From an uncultured Asticcacaulis sp. (GTDB lineage Bacteria; Pseudomonadota; Alphaproteobacteria; Caulobacterales; Caulobacteraceae): DNA of 6,120 nucleotides. The stretch lies in NCBI GenBank assembly GCA_946480125.1, contig CAMLIY010000187.1:1-6120 (forward strand), read 5' to 3'. Made by a program: the position numbers and the translations under genes. This document shows positions 1-4,620 of this stretch, piece by piece; within the stretch, counting starts at the first letter, position 1; every line of letters begins with the position of its first letter. The notes beneath the pieces were generated by a model. It was not told the DNA's origin and did no database searches. It was given only the letters and a program-made list of their open reading frames with translations.

Positions 1-32
1 AATAGACAACGCATTTTGAAGGCGCAAGGTGT

Positions 33-278
33 CTAGCAATCTAGGGGCACCTCAAATAATATCCATTCTGATTGTAAGTTTTCAGGTGTAATACATATTA
101 TTCCAAAATTTGCTGTCTCAAGTTCACCTGCGATAGACTGCGCCCAGCGGTCGCCTGCACCAATGTCTTTATCGGATACCCAAGGCTTCGCGTATTGAAG
201 AACTAAAGGCAGCCAATCTCTGAGAGCATTTGCCAGCGCTTTGCTACGACTGCCACTCCAACTTATAAAGATTTTCAT
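33..278 (-). pseudogene. Truncated TIR-domain protein (N-terminal part)
   Basis: The frame encodes 81 residues that read as the first half of a bacterial TIR domain. It opens with MKIFISWSGSRSKALA (first beta strand and BB-side helix), continues with a KPWVSDKDIGAG segment, then FGIICITPENL (central strand), then SEWILFE at residues 70-76, where Glu76 sits in the S-x-W-x-x-x-E position of the NADase glutamate in TIR enzymes. Family members normally continue with AGALSK-like sequence and another 60 or more residues. Here the frame reads VPLDC and stops. Just after Glu76 another frame reads GAPRLLDTLRLQ, and the third frame reads IARHLAPSKCVVY, which resembles the next TIR strand. Small indels are therefore likelier than a natural end. 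The ATG at 278 is preceded by a G6 run 4 nt away. The gene is AT-richer than the rest of the window, which suggests acquisition. TIR proteins commonly act in anti-phage NAD depletion. Family call is strong; the pseudogene status is inference because the window edge hides what follows. Confidence 0.8.
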
Positions 279-289
279 ATATCCCCCCG

Positions 290-316
290 ATTATAAACCA
301 TTAAGTATCGACGCAA
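290..316 (-). promoter_or_regulatory. Candidate promoter of the TIR gene
   Basis: On the minus strand a perfect TATAAT lies at 295-290. A TTGCGT lies at 316-311 with a short 15-nt spacer; at the usual 17-nt spacing the hexamer is a weak GATTGC. The -10 box ends only 11 nt before the ATG at 278, so transcription would begin inside or just before the G6 run and leave a leader of about five bases. The -10 match is clear; the -35 is weak and the promoter is unproven. Confidence 0.4.
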
Positions 317-356
317 TCGGTAGCACGCAACAACCCGCTAAGGTAGCACTCATTGT

Positions 357-379
357 ACATCGACCCAACTTTGGGATGT
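357..379. other. Small imperfect hairpin in non-coding gap 279-483
   Basis: The gap between the TIR gene and the frameshifted gene is about 205 nt and holds no convincing gene. Within it ACAT (357-360) and CCCA (364-367) pair with TGGG (372-375) and ATGT (376-379) around an ACTT loop, with a 3-nt CGA bulge. There is no T-run on either side, so it does not look like an intrinsic terminator. Nothing else recognisable was seen in the gap. Confidence 0.25.
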
Positions 380-483
380 CGAAAGTATATTCGTCCTATC
401 AGGGCACACTACCGGGGATGTATCCGCAATGGCCACCCGCCTGAATCTATCCCCTCTCCTATTTCCCGGTGCATTCTATCCAT

Positions 484-1096
484 ATGGCTTTGGATGACCG
501 TACAGCACAGGAACAATTGACCCCGGAGGAAAGGCGCAAGCTCTTGCGCGCCTTTGCCGACCCGGATGCTGCTGAAAGTGACCGCCATGGACGATCCCGA
601 AGATATGCCGGGCGTCGAGAAGGCCGTGCGCGTGGCCGCTGCCATCGAGCGCCTCTATAGCCGTTGTGATCGCGCCGAGCATCAAATCCGTGAAAAGACG
701 CCCGATCCGCGCAAGCTGGAAGCCGAACGCGCCACCCATGAAACCGAGGCCATTAAGGCCCGCGTCTCCCTGGCCAATACGCTGAAATGGGGCGAGGCGC
801 GCTGCCGCGATCTGGGACCATGGTGGGACGAAGCCCAAAAGGTCGCAAATTCCCAAACTCCGGTGCCGGCAAAATCTCGGAAGCCCGCCGAAACAACGGC
901 CCCGCAAGGCAAGGTCATTTCTGCACAGCCGATGCCAGTCGCCGCCAACAGGCCAGGCACCGGCCCGAAAATGCCAAGCGTCACCTATGTCGATTACACC
1001 GACAGCATAATTGAAGCGCGCGCCGCGCTCGGCTTAAAGCCGATAGCTGAGGCGGAAATGGCGGCGGCGGTGCGAAAGCGGCCACCGCCCGGCTAG
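484..1096 (+). pseudogene. Conserved hypothetical protein with +1 frameshift
   Basis: Two adjacent reading frames join into one sensible protein of about 203 residues. The first, from ATG 484, reads MALDDRTAQEQLTPEERRK and on to LLRAFAD at 561. The second, from about 563, continues RMLLKVTAMDDPEDMPGVEK and runs to the TAG at 1094-1096. Removing one C from the CCC at 561-563 turns the junction into GAC-CGG-ATG and fuses the frames. Past the junction in the first frame the translation becomes arginine-rich nonsense. The body is a helical, charged region with an RVAAAIERLYSRCDRAE stretch, a PDPRKLEAER stretch and a WGEARCRDLGPWWDEAQK stretch, followed by a low-complexity Pro/Ala linker and a short C-terminal helix. 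It has no signal peptide or membrane segment. I do not recognise a named family; the N-terminal half has the look of a small regulatory or DNA-associated helical domain, but that is a guess. An intact product could still start at TTG 554, ATG 566 or ATG 587. A sequencing or assembly error is an alternative to a real mutation. Confidence 0.65.
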
Positions 1097-1117
1097 CCTT
1101 CCCGGACTTTGGCCGCA

Positions 1118-1146
1118 TTGACTTTGCCGCCGCTTTGCTGTTGAAC
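1118..1146 (+). promoter_or_regulatory. Weak candidate promoter before the pterin cassette
   Basis: In the 70-nt gap before the pterin enzyme gene there is a TTGACT at 1118-1123, a good -35 match. The hexamer 17 nt downstream is TTGAAC (1141-1146), a poor -10. Read-through from the upstream gene is an equally good explanation for expression of the cassette. No riboswitch-like structure was seen in this gap. Confidence 0.2.
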
Positions 1147-1166
1147 GCCCGCAAAGGCTTTCACGT

Positions 1167-1712
1167 ATGCAGCTCCAGTTCAAACGCCGCTTTTCCATGG
1201 CCCATCGCCTACGCTTCGATCAGAATTCGAAGTGCCTGACGCCGCATGGCCATAACGAATTCGTCGTGGTCAACCTGCAAAGCAAGGGCGACCGCCAGAT
1301 CCAGTGGGGCAGCGCCAATTACGCCGCCAGTTTCGCCGACCTGAAACGCCACTGGCACGGCTTTGTCGATGACAGCCTCGACCACGCCTTCCAGCTCGGC
1401 CATGACGATCCGATGATCGGCTATTTCCAACAGCACGAACCGGAATTGCTGCCGCGCCTGCTGGTCATCGCAGGCGACCCGACCACCGAGGCCGTCGCCA
1501 CCGCGCTCTATATGAAGCTGAACGCCATATTGGCCGCCCATATGCCGGATTTCGAATGCGTGCGCTTCGAGATCGAGGAAACCCCGACCAACAGCGTTAT
1601 CCTCACCCCGGCCGATATCGCCGCCTGCTCGGTCCGCCTGGGCGAATGGTGCCACCGCGCCGATATGAGCCTCAATGACCTGCTGCCGGCGGATGCCTGG
1701 AGCACGCTATGA
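1167..1712 (+). CDS. queD: 6-pyruvoyl/6-carboxytetrahydropterin synthase family protein
   Basis: A 181-residue cytosolic enzyme of the PTPS/QueD T-fold family, which converts 7,8-dihydroneopterin triphosphate to 6-carboxytetrahydropterin (queuosine pathway) or 6-pyruvoyltetrahydropterin. The zinc ligands are visible as His13 (FSMAHRL) and His27 and His29 (TPHGHNE). Cys23 is the catalytic cysteine in a C-x-x-x-HGH motif, and Asp72-His73 (SLDHAF) complete the catalytic set. PTTEAVA at 105-111 and EETPTNSV at 137-144 carry the conserved Glu108 and the pterin-anchoring glutamate (137 or 138). It is longer than the roughly 120-residue E. coli QueD: there is a longer strand-linker region around 38-56 and about 35 extra residues after 145. 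ATG 1167 has AAAGG 9 nt upstream and places the first beta strand at the N terminus. Its TGA shares 3 bases with the folB-like ATG, indicating coupling. The family is secure; whether it makes a queuosine, biopterin-like or folate intermediate is not, so the symbol is provisional. Confidence 0.85.
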   Translation: MQLQFKRRFSMAHRLRFDQNSKCLTPHGHNEFVVVNLQSKGDRQIQWGSANYAASFADLKRHWHGFVDDSLDHAFQLGHDDPMIGYFQQHEPELLPRLLVIAGDPTTEAVATALYMKLNAILAAHMPDFECVRFEIEETPTNSVILTPADIAACSVRLGEWCHRADMSLNDLLPADAWSTL

Positions 1713-2065
1713 GCCTGATTTCGCGCCGCGTCTTCGTCAAAGGCCTGCGGGTCGAGGCCGCTATCGGCATCTATGACCACGAACATGGCCGCACCCAGCC
1801 GCTGATCATCGACGCCATATTTGATCTCGAACGCCACGATATCAACGGCCTCAAGGATACGCTCAACTATGAGCTTGTCGGCCAGATCGCGCGTGAATTC
1901 ATCGCCCGCGGCCATATCAAGCTGGTCGAAACCCTGGCCGAGGACATGGCGCAGGCGCTGGTCGCTCTGCCGCATGTGCTGCGCGTCGAGGTGTCGGTGA
2001 TCAAGCCGGAAGCCTTGTCAGATGCCGACCAGGCGGGCGTCTGCGTGGTTTACACCAATGGCTGA
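1709..2065 (+). CDS. folB: Dihydroneopterin aldolase family protein (FolB/FolX)
   Basis: A 118-residue single-domain T-fold enzyme, the usual length for FolB, which cleaves 7,8-dihydroneopterin to 6-hydroxymethyl-7,8-dihydropterin and glycolaldehyde in folate synthesis; relatives epimerise the substrate (FolX). Visible hallmarks are VKGLRVEAAIGIYDHE at 10-25 with Glu25, QPLIID at 30-35, DTLNYELV at 50-57 with Tyr54, KLVETLAEDMA at 71-81 with Glu74, and SVIKPEAL at 96-103 with Lys99. Glu25, Tyr54, Glu74 and Lys99 correspond to the Staphylococcus aureus active-site residues Glu22, Tyr54, Glu74 and Lys100. The ATG overlaps the upstream TGA and has GGAG six bases before it, inside the upstream gene. 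The end overlaps the DinB-fold gene by 8 nt, so all three are likely translated from one mRNA. No folP, folK or folE is seen here, so the gene could serve folate or a separate pterin route; aldolase versus epimerase cannot be settled by eye. Confidence 0.88.
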   Translation: MSLISRRVFVKGLRVEAAIGIYDHEHGRTQPLIIDAIFDLERHDINGLKDTLNYELVGQIAREFIARGHIKLVETLAEDMAQALVALPHVLRVEVSVIKPEALSDADQAGVCVVYTNG

Positions 2066-2603
2066 ACTGGCCTTCAAGGACCACCTGCGCCTGATGGCGA
2101 CCTATAACAGCGTCATGAATGCGCGGCTGCTGGCGACTATCGCGCCACTATCCGATGAAGCCTTGCTGGAGTCGCGTGGCGCTTTCTTTGGCTCGGTCCT
2201 CGGCACGCTCAATCACCTCGTTGTCGCCGATCTGATGTGGCTCAACCGCTTCCGGCCGCAGCCCTATGGTCAGGTGCTGATGCCGCTCGATGCCCTGCCG
2301 AAACCGAAGGTCCTGGCCGATCTGCTATATCCGACACTGGCCGAACTGACGCCGGTACGCGCGGAGCTGGACGCGCTCTATATCAGGTTTATTGACCAGT
2401 TGAGCGATGCCGATATCGCCTCACCGCTATCCTACCAAAGCGCCACCGGCGGCGCTTTTACCAAGACGGTCGGCCTGCTCCTCAGCCATGTCTTCAACCA
2501 CCAGACCCACCACCGCGGCCAGATCACCACTCTGTTGAACCAGATGGGCCTCGATATCGGCATCACCGACCTGGCGCCAATGGTGCCGAATATCGAGGCC
2601 TGA
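2058..2603 (+). CDS. DinB-fold metalloprotein
   Basis: A 181-residue protein of the DinB/YfiT-like four-helix-bundle superfamily. The expected metal-binding histidines are visible: His53 in LGTLNHLVVADLMW, and His148 and His152 in LLLSHVFNHQTHHRGQITTL, a region typical of this family. It begins with a helix containing YNSVMNARLL, also characteristic. Some relatives are thiol-dependent transferases or hydrolases (mycothiol and bacillithiol enzymes); the founding Bacillus gene is damage-inducible, but most members have no known substrate. It should not be confused with E. coli DinB, which is DNA polymerase IV. The chosen ATG at 2058 lies in the folB-like gene (8-nt overlap). The frame is open further back to 2022, but that extension reads as a shadow of folB. 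No clear Shine-Dalgarno is seen, which fits translational coupling. It is predicted cytosolic. Its position suggests a function connected with the pterin enzymes, but that is inference. Confidence 0.85.
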   Translation: MAELAFKDHLRLMATYNSVMNARLLATIAPLSDEALLESRGAFFGSVLGTLNHLVVADLMWLNRFRPQPYGQVLMPLDALPKPKVLADLLYPTLAELTPVRAELDALYIRFIDQLSDADIASPLSYQSATGGAFTKTVGLLLSHVFNHQTHHRGQITTLLNQMGLDIGITDLAPMVPNIEA

Positions 2604-2611
2604 TTATTGCA

Positions 2612-2640
2612 TTGCGGTATCTTACGGGCCGTACTAGGCT
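2612..2640 (+). promoter_or_regulatory. Candidate promoter of the membrane protein gene
   Basis: In the 64-nt gap before the membrane protein gene, TTGCGG (2612-2617) and TAGGCT (2635-2640) are separated by exactly 17 nt. TAGGCT keeps the key T1, A2 and T6 positions of a -10 box. It would start transcription about 20 nt before ATG 2668. No terminator hairpin for the upstream cassette is seen in the gap, so read-through is also possible. Confidence 0.3.
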
Positions 2641-2667
2641 CGCATAAACTCCAAATGGATGTAACGC

Positions 2668-3087
2668 ATGACCGCCAAACCCCCTGCTGAAACGACCATG
2701 AGCGGTATCAAAGCACTCCTCGCCGATGCCCGGCTGACCGCCTATCTCAATTATCTGCTGATCCTGTTCACCGTGATGACCTTCGGCCTGACCGCTCTGC
2801 TGGCCATGCTGGTCGCCAACTTCGCCGAGGATAAGGCGCCGGACTGGATCAAGGGGCATTATGAATTTCAGAAGCGCACCTTCTGGTATGGCATCGGCCC
2901 TGTCCTGCTCAATGCGGTGGCTTACACCTTCGTGCAGAAGAACCATATCACCGCACCGGCGATCACCGTGACCATGCTGCTCTTGCTGCTGTTCTGCCTG
3001 GGCTATACGGTCGGTCGCGCCGTTATGGGCTTCAATCACCTGCTGCACGAGCGTCCGATACCGAAGCCGAAAGCCTGGCTGGCCTAA
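2668..3087 (+). CDS. Small DUF4870/Tic20-like inner-membrane protein
   Basis: A 139-residue integral membrane protein. A polar N-terminal stretch of about 20 residues is followed by three hydrophobic segments at roughly 24-51, 73-90 and 96-115. The loop at 59-73, DWIKGHYEFQKRTFW, and the end segment ERPIPKPKAWL match the pattern I know from the DUF4870 (Tic20-like) family: an acidic W...HY.FQ.RTFW motif between helices, and a G...L...PIP.P.W tail. No biochemical role is established for this family. The ATG has a weak GGA 8 nt upstream. The gene ends in TAA at 3085-3087, which overlaps the stop codon of the convergent gene. Family assignment is from pattern memory and is good but not checked by search. 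Confidence 0.75.
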   Translation: MTAKPPAETTMSGIKALLADARLTAYLNYLLILFTVMTFGLTALLAMLVANFAEDKAPDWIKGHYEFQKRTFWYGIGPVLLNAVAYTFVQKNHITAPAITVTMLLLLLFCLGYTVGRAVMGFNHLLHERPIPKPKAWLA

Positions 3088-3716
3088 TCGACCCCATCCG
3101 ATGACGGCGATTCCGACGCTTTAACCCTGCCGCGATTGACGCCTTCCATGCCAAACAGGTTCATCTTGACGCCATCATTAATCACGTCACCCGGCTTCTG
3201 GTCAGGGGCGCAGGCACCAAGACGTCTGGAATGCACTACATAGTTGGTGACCCGATTCATCTGACTGCCGCCGATGGTCTGGGAGCGGACATTCATATCA
3301 TACTGACTATCGAAATCACCGGTCACCGAACCGGAATATTCGGTCACCACACCCGCACCCATGGCGCATTCGGCCAATAGGCCCCAACTGCCGGCGCCTT
3401 GCGGACTAAAGGTTTTCCGAGAGCAGCTATCGCCAGACAAATCCGTACCGAGAATACCGAGCCGCTCGTCGGTCAGGGCGTCAATACAGATTTTCAGGAT
3501 TTGCCGCTCCGCGCTGCCTTCTTCCGAAAGGGTCGTCTCCCAAAGGCCAGGCCGGCGCGGCGGACGGGGTGACAATGGCTTTGGCGCCACAACGGGAGTC
3601 GATTCCACCCGCTCCGCCGGCGCGGGCCTATCTGGTTTTTTATGACAATCGGATAATAGAAGCAGCCCTATCACCAGACCCATCCGGCTTATGGTGCCTC
3701 TACCGACCTCAAACAT
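3084..3716 (-). CDS. DUF3617-like exported protein, possible lipoprotein
   Basis: A 210-residue predicted envelope protein. The N terminus has Arg6 and Arg11, then a short hydrophobic core MGLVIGLLLLSDC at 12-24. Cys24 could be a lipidation cysteine, although Asp at -1 is atypical for a lipobox. A proline-rich linker occupies about 29-55. The folded domain starts with RPGLWETTLSEEG, a start typical of DUF3617 proteins, and contains paired cysteines at 77, 98, 117 and 169 that could form disulphides in the periplasm. The segment YSGSVTGDFDSQYDMNVRSQ (128-147) also fits the beta-rich DUF3617 pattern. The family has no known activity. ATG 3716 is preferred over the in-frame ATG at 3683 because only the longer form gives a positively charged n-region; AGGG lies about 10 nt before it. 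A structured element lies 30 nt upstream. The TAG stop overlaps the TAA of the convergent gene. Confidence 0.75.
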   Translation of the reverse strand: MFEVGRGTISRMGLVIGLLLLSDCHKKPDRPAPAERVESTPVVAPKPLSPRPPRRPGLWETTLSEEGSAERQILKICIDALTDERLGILGTDLSGDSCSRKTFSPQGAGSWGLLAECAMGAGVVTEYSGSVTGDFDSQYDMNVRSQTIGGSQMNRVTNYVVHSRRLGACAPDQKPGDVINDGVKMNLFGMEGVNRGRVKASESPSSDGVD

Positions 3717-3745
3717 GCCAAAGCCCTGTTCATGCGATCACATCG

Positions 3746-3784
3746 CGAATAGCCACACAGAAAAGCTCTGTGGCGCCCTATTCG
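3746..3784. promoter_or_regulatory. 39-nt interrupted hairpin upstream of the DUF3617-like gene
   Basis: In the 149-nt non-coding gap 3717-3865, CGAATAG (3746-3752) pairs perfectly with CTATTCG (3778-3784). Inside it CCACA (3753-3757) pairs with TGTGG (3769-3773), with CGCC (3774-3777) left as a bulge, and CAGA/TCTG can extend the inner stem. On the minus strand it sits about 30 nt before the DUF3617-like start and about 82 nt after the end of the upstream gene. There is no T-run after either side. It could be a leader structure, an operator, or a factor-dependent terminator. The pairing is seen; the function is unknown. Confidence 0.45.
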
Positions 3785-3865
3785 GAAGACTATGTGAAAA
3801 CAATCCACATCACCAGCACAATCATATACGCTGTTTGGGGAATTTATCAGGCGGAAGGATTTTAA

Positions 3866-4276
3866 TCAGCGTTTTCTGGAAATGACCTGAAGCGTTTGCA
3901 GCGTACGTGGCAATTCATCCGCCAGGCGCCGGCAAATTTCGCGGGCGCCAATGGAATAGACTTCACCGCCATCAGCAATTTCCAACGCGGCCTTTGCGGT
4001 GGCGTCGAGAAGCACTTCAAATTCAGAGATTTGCTCGCGTGCCAGGGCGCGCGCCTCTTCCTGCAAGCGGCGGACACGCTGGGTACGGGTTTCGCGGACC
4101 TGCACAGCGTCTTCCCCAAAACTGGCCTTGTGGAGCACGGGCGCAGGCAGACTCATGACCTTGTCGCCATCAATCATTTGCCCAAGCGCCACTTCTTTCG
4201 TGCCCGTATTCGGATTCGAACCCAGGGCGATCTCCTTGGAGACCGGCGGCACCACATTCAATCTCGTCCTACGCAT
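3866..4276 (-). CDS. Conserved hypothetical charged helical protein
   Basis: A protein of 136 residues from ATG 4276 to TGA 3866. The N-terminal third is probably loosely ordered (RRTRLNVVPPVSKEIALG). From about residue 52 on there is a helical, strongly charged stretch, VRETRTQRVRRLQEEARALA, that may form a coiled coil, followed by ISEFEVLLDATAKAALEIAD, GGEVYSIGAREICRRLADEL and PRTLQTLQVISRKR. It has no signal peptide or membrane segment. The C-terminal half has the feel of a protein conserved in related alphaproteobacteria, but I cannot name a family or function. The frame is open further upstream, giving alternative starts at ATG 4291 and TTG 4327. I prefer 4276 because GGGG lies 9 nt before it and the longer versions use rare codons and run through a palindrome. 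It lies downstream of uvrB on the same strand but is separated by a structured gap of over 300 nt, so it is probably a separate transcription unit. Confidence 0.6.
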   Translation of the reverse strand: MRRTRLNVVPPVSKEIALGSNPNTGTKEVALGQMIDGDKVMSLPAPVLHKASFGEDAVQVRETRTQRVRRLQEEARALAREQISEFEVLLDATAKAALEIADGGEVYSIGAREICRRLADELPRTLQTLQVISRKR

Positions 4277-4295
4277 CTCGATTAACCCCATTTGC

Positions 4296-4310
4296 CGAAC
4301 GCGACGTTCG
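4296..4310. promoter_or_regulatory. Perfect CGAACG-N3-CGTTCG palindrome
   Basis: CGAACG (4296-4301) and CGTTCG (4305-4310) form a perfect dyad around CGA. It lies about 20 nt upstream of the preferred start of the hypothetical gene (4276), a usual place for a repressor operator. If the TTG 4327 start were used it would be inside the coding region. A second GTTC at 4314-4317 makes a GTTC-N4-GTTC direct repeat with the right arm. The protein that would bind is unknown. Confidence 0.35.
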
Positions 4311-4338
4311 TCAGTTCTTAAAGGCAACCATGTATGTC

Positions 4339-4384
4339 AGGCGTTAAAAAGCGGTGCACATACTGACAGCGTGAACGCCTTTTT
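4339..4384 (+). repeat. Inverted repeat AGGCGTT/AACGCCT followed by T-run
   Basis: AGGCGTT (4339-4345) and AACGCCT (4374-4380) are perfect 7-base inverted arms separated by 28 nt, and the right arm runs directly into TTTTT (4380-4384) on the plus strand. A competing pair, TGTCAG (4335-4340) and CTGACA (4363-4368), overlaps the left arm, so two folds exclude each other. It resembles a plus-strand terminator in outline, but the loop is long and no plus-strand gene lies before it. Confidence 0.3.
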
Positions 4385-4416
4385 CACATTCGGCCTAAAC
4401 TGGATACGTAAGTTGT

Positions 4417-4428
4417 CCTCAAATGAGG
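4417..4428. promoter_or_regulatory. CCTCA-AA-TGAGG dyad, possible operator
   Basis: Arms CCTCA (4417-4421) and TGAGG (4424-4428) are perfect inverted repeats with a 2-nt centre, too tight to fold as an RNA hairpin, which fits a protein-binding site better. It lies in the likely promoter region of the downstream minus-strand gene; TTGAGG on the minus strand inside it could double as a -35 box, with a poor TTTAGG 17 nt further on. Unproven. Confidence 0.25.
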
Positions 4429-4441
4429 GTCTCTCGAAATC

Positions 4442-4468
4442 AAATAAAAATCCAGCCAGATTATGGCT
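4442..4468 (-). terminator. Candidate weak intrinsic terminator downstream of uvrB
   Basis: On the minus strand AGCCA (4468-4464), a TAATC loop and TGGCT (4458-4454) form a 5-bp hairpin followed within 3 nt by ATTTTTATTT. This is the only hairpin after uvrB with a T-rich tail on the correct strand. The stem is short and lies about 160 nt past the stop codon, so confidence is limited. Confidence 0.35.
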
Positions 4469-4585
4469 CAAATGCGTCAAATATGCATGATTTAGTCAAG
4501 GCGTTGCTCTAATATAACGCTATTCGGTTAAGGATCAGGATTAAAGACCTCAGCAGACACAGATTAAGCTAAATGCCTGCGCGTT

Positions 4586-4620
4586 TGGCAGAGTGCCACG
4601 GAAACGGGACACTGTTTCCG
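4586..4620. repeat. Two back-to-back hairpins just after the uvrB stop
   Basis: TGGCA-GAG-TGCCA (4586-4598) directly abuts CGGAAAC-GGGACACT-GTTTCCG (4599-4620). Both arm pairs are perfect, of 5 and 7 bp. The pair begins 11 nt after the uvrB TAA on the minus strand. No T-run follows, so it looks more like a 3'-end stabilising structure or a factor-dependent stop than an intrinsic terminator. Confidence 0.4.

Noticed and set aside
1..500. Insertion sequence or integrase remnant beside the TIR gene
   Set aside because: No transposase or integrase frame, terminal inverted repeat or target duplication could be seen in the window.
476..984. Minus-strand open frames opposite the frameshifted gene
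   Set aside because: Their translations are Gly/Arg/Ala-rich without domain signals, while the plus-strand frames join into a coherent helical protein.
1105..1130. Short direct repeat GACTTTG(G)CCGC
   Set aside because: Only two imperfect copies of about 11 bases; no sign of iterons or an array.
4212..4223. tRNA T-loop-like sequence GGTTCGAATCC on the minus strand
   Set aside because: The flanking bases do not form a full T-stem, there is no acceptor stem, anticodon arm or CCA end, and it lies inside the hypothetical protein coding region.
4306..4317. Possible LexA/SOS box near uvrB
   Set aside because: The spacing is GTTC-N4-GTTC rather than the alphaproteobacterial GTTC-N7-GTTC, and the site is downstream of uvrB rather than at its promoter.
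3896..4490. Several overlapping plus-strand open frames across the hypothetical gene and gap
   Set aside because: They are antisense shadows in GC-rich DNA, without ribosome binding sites or protein-like domain structure, and they compete with a better minus-strand gene.
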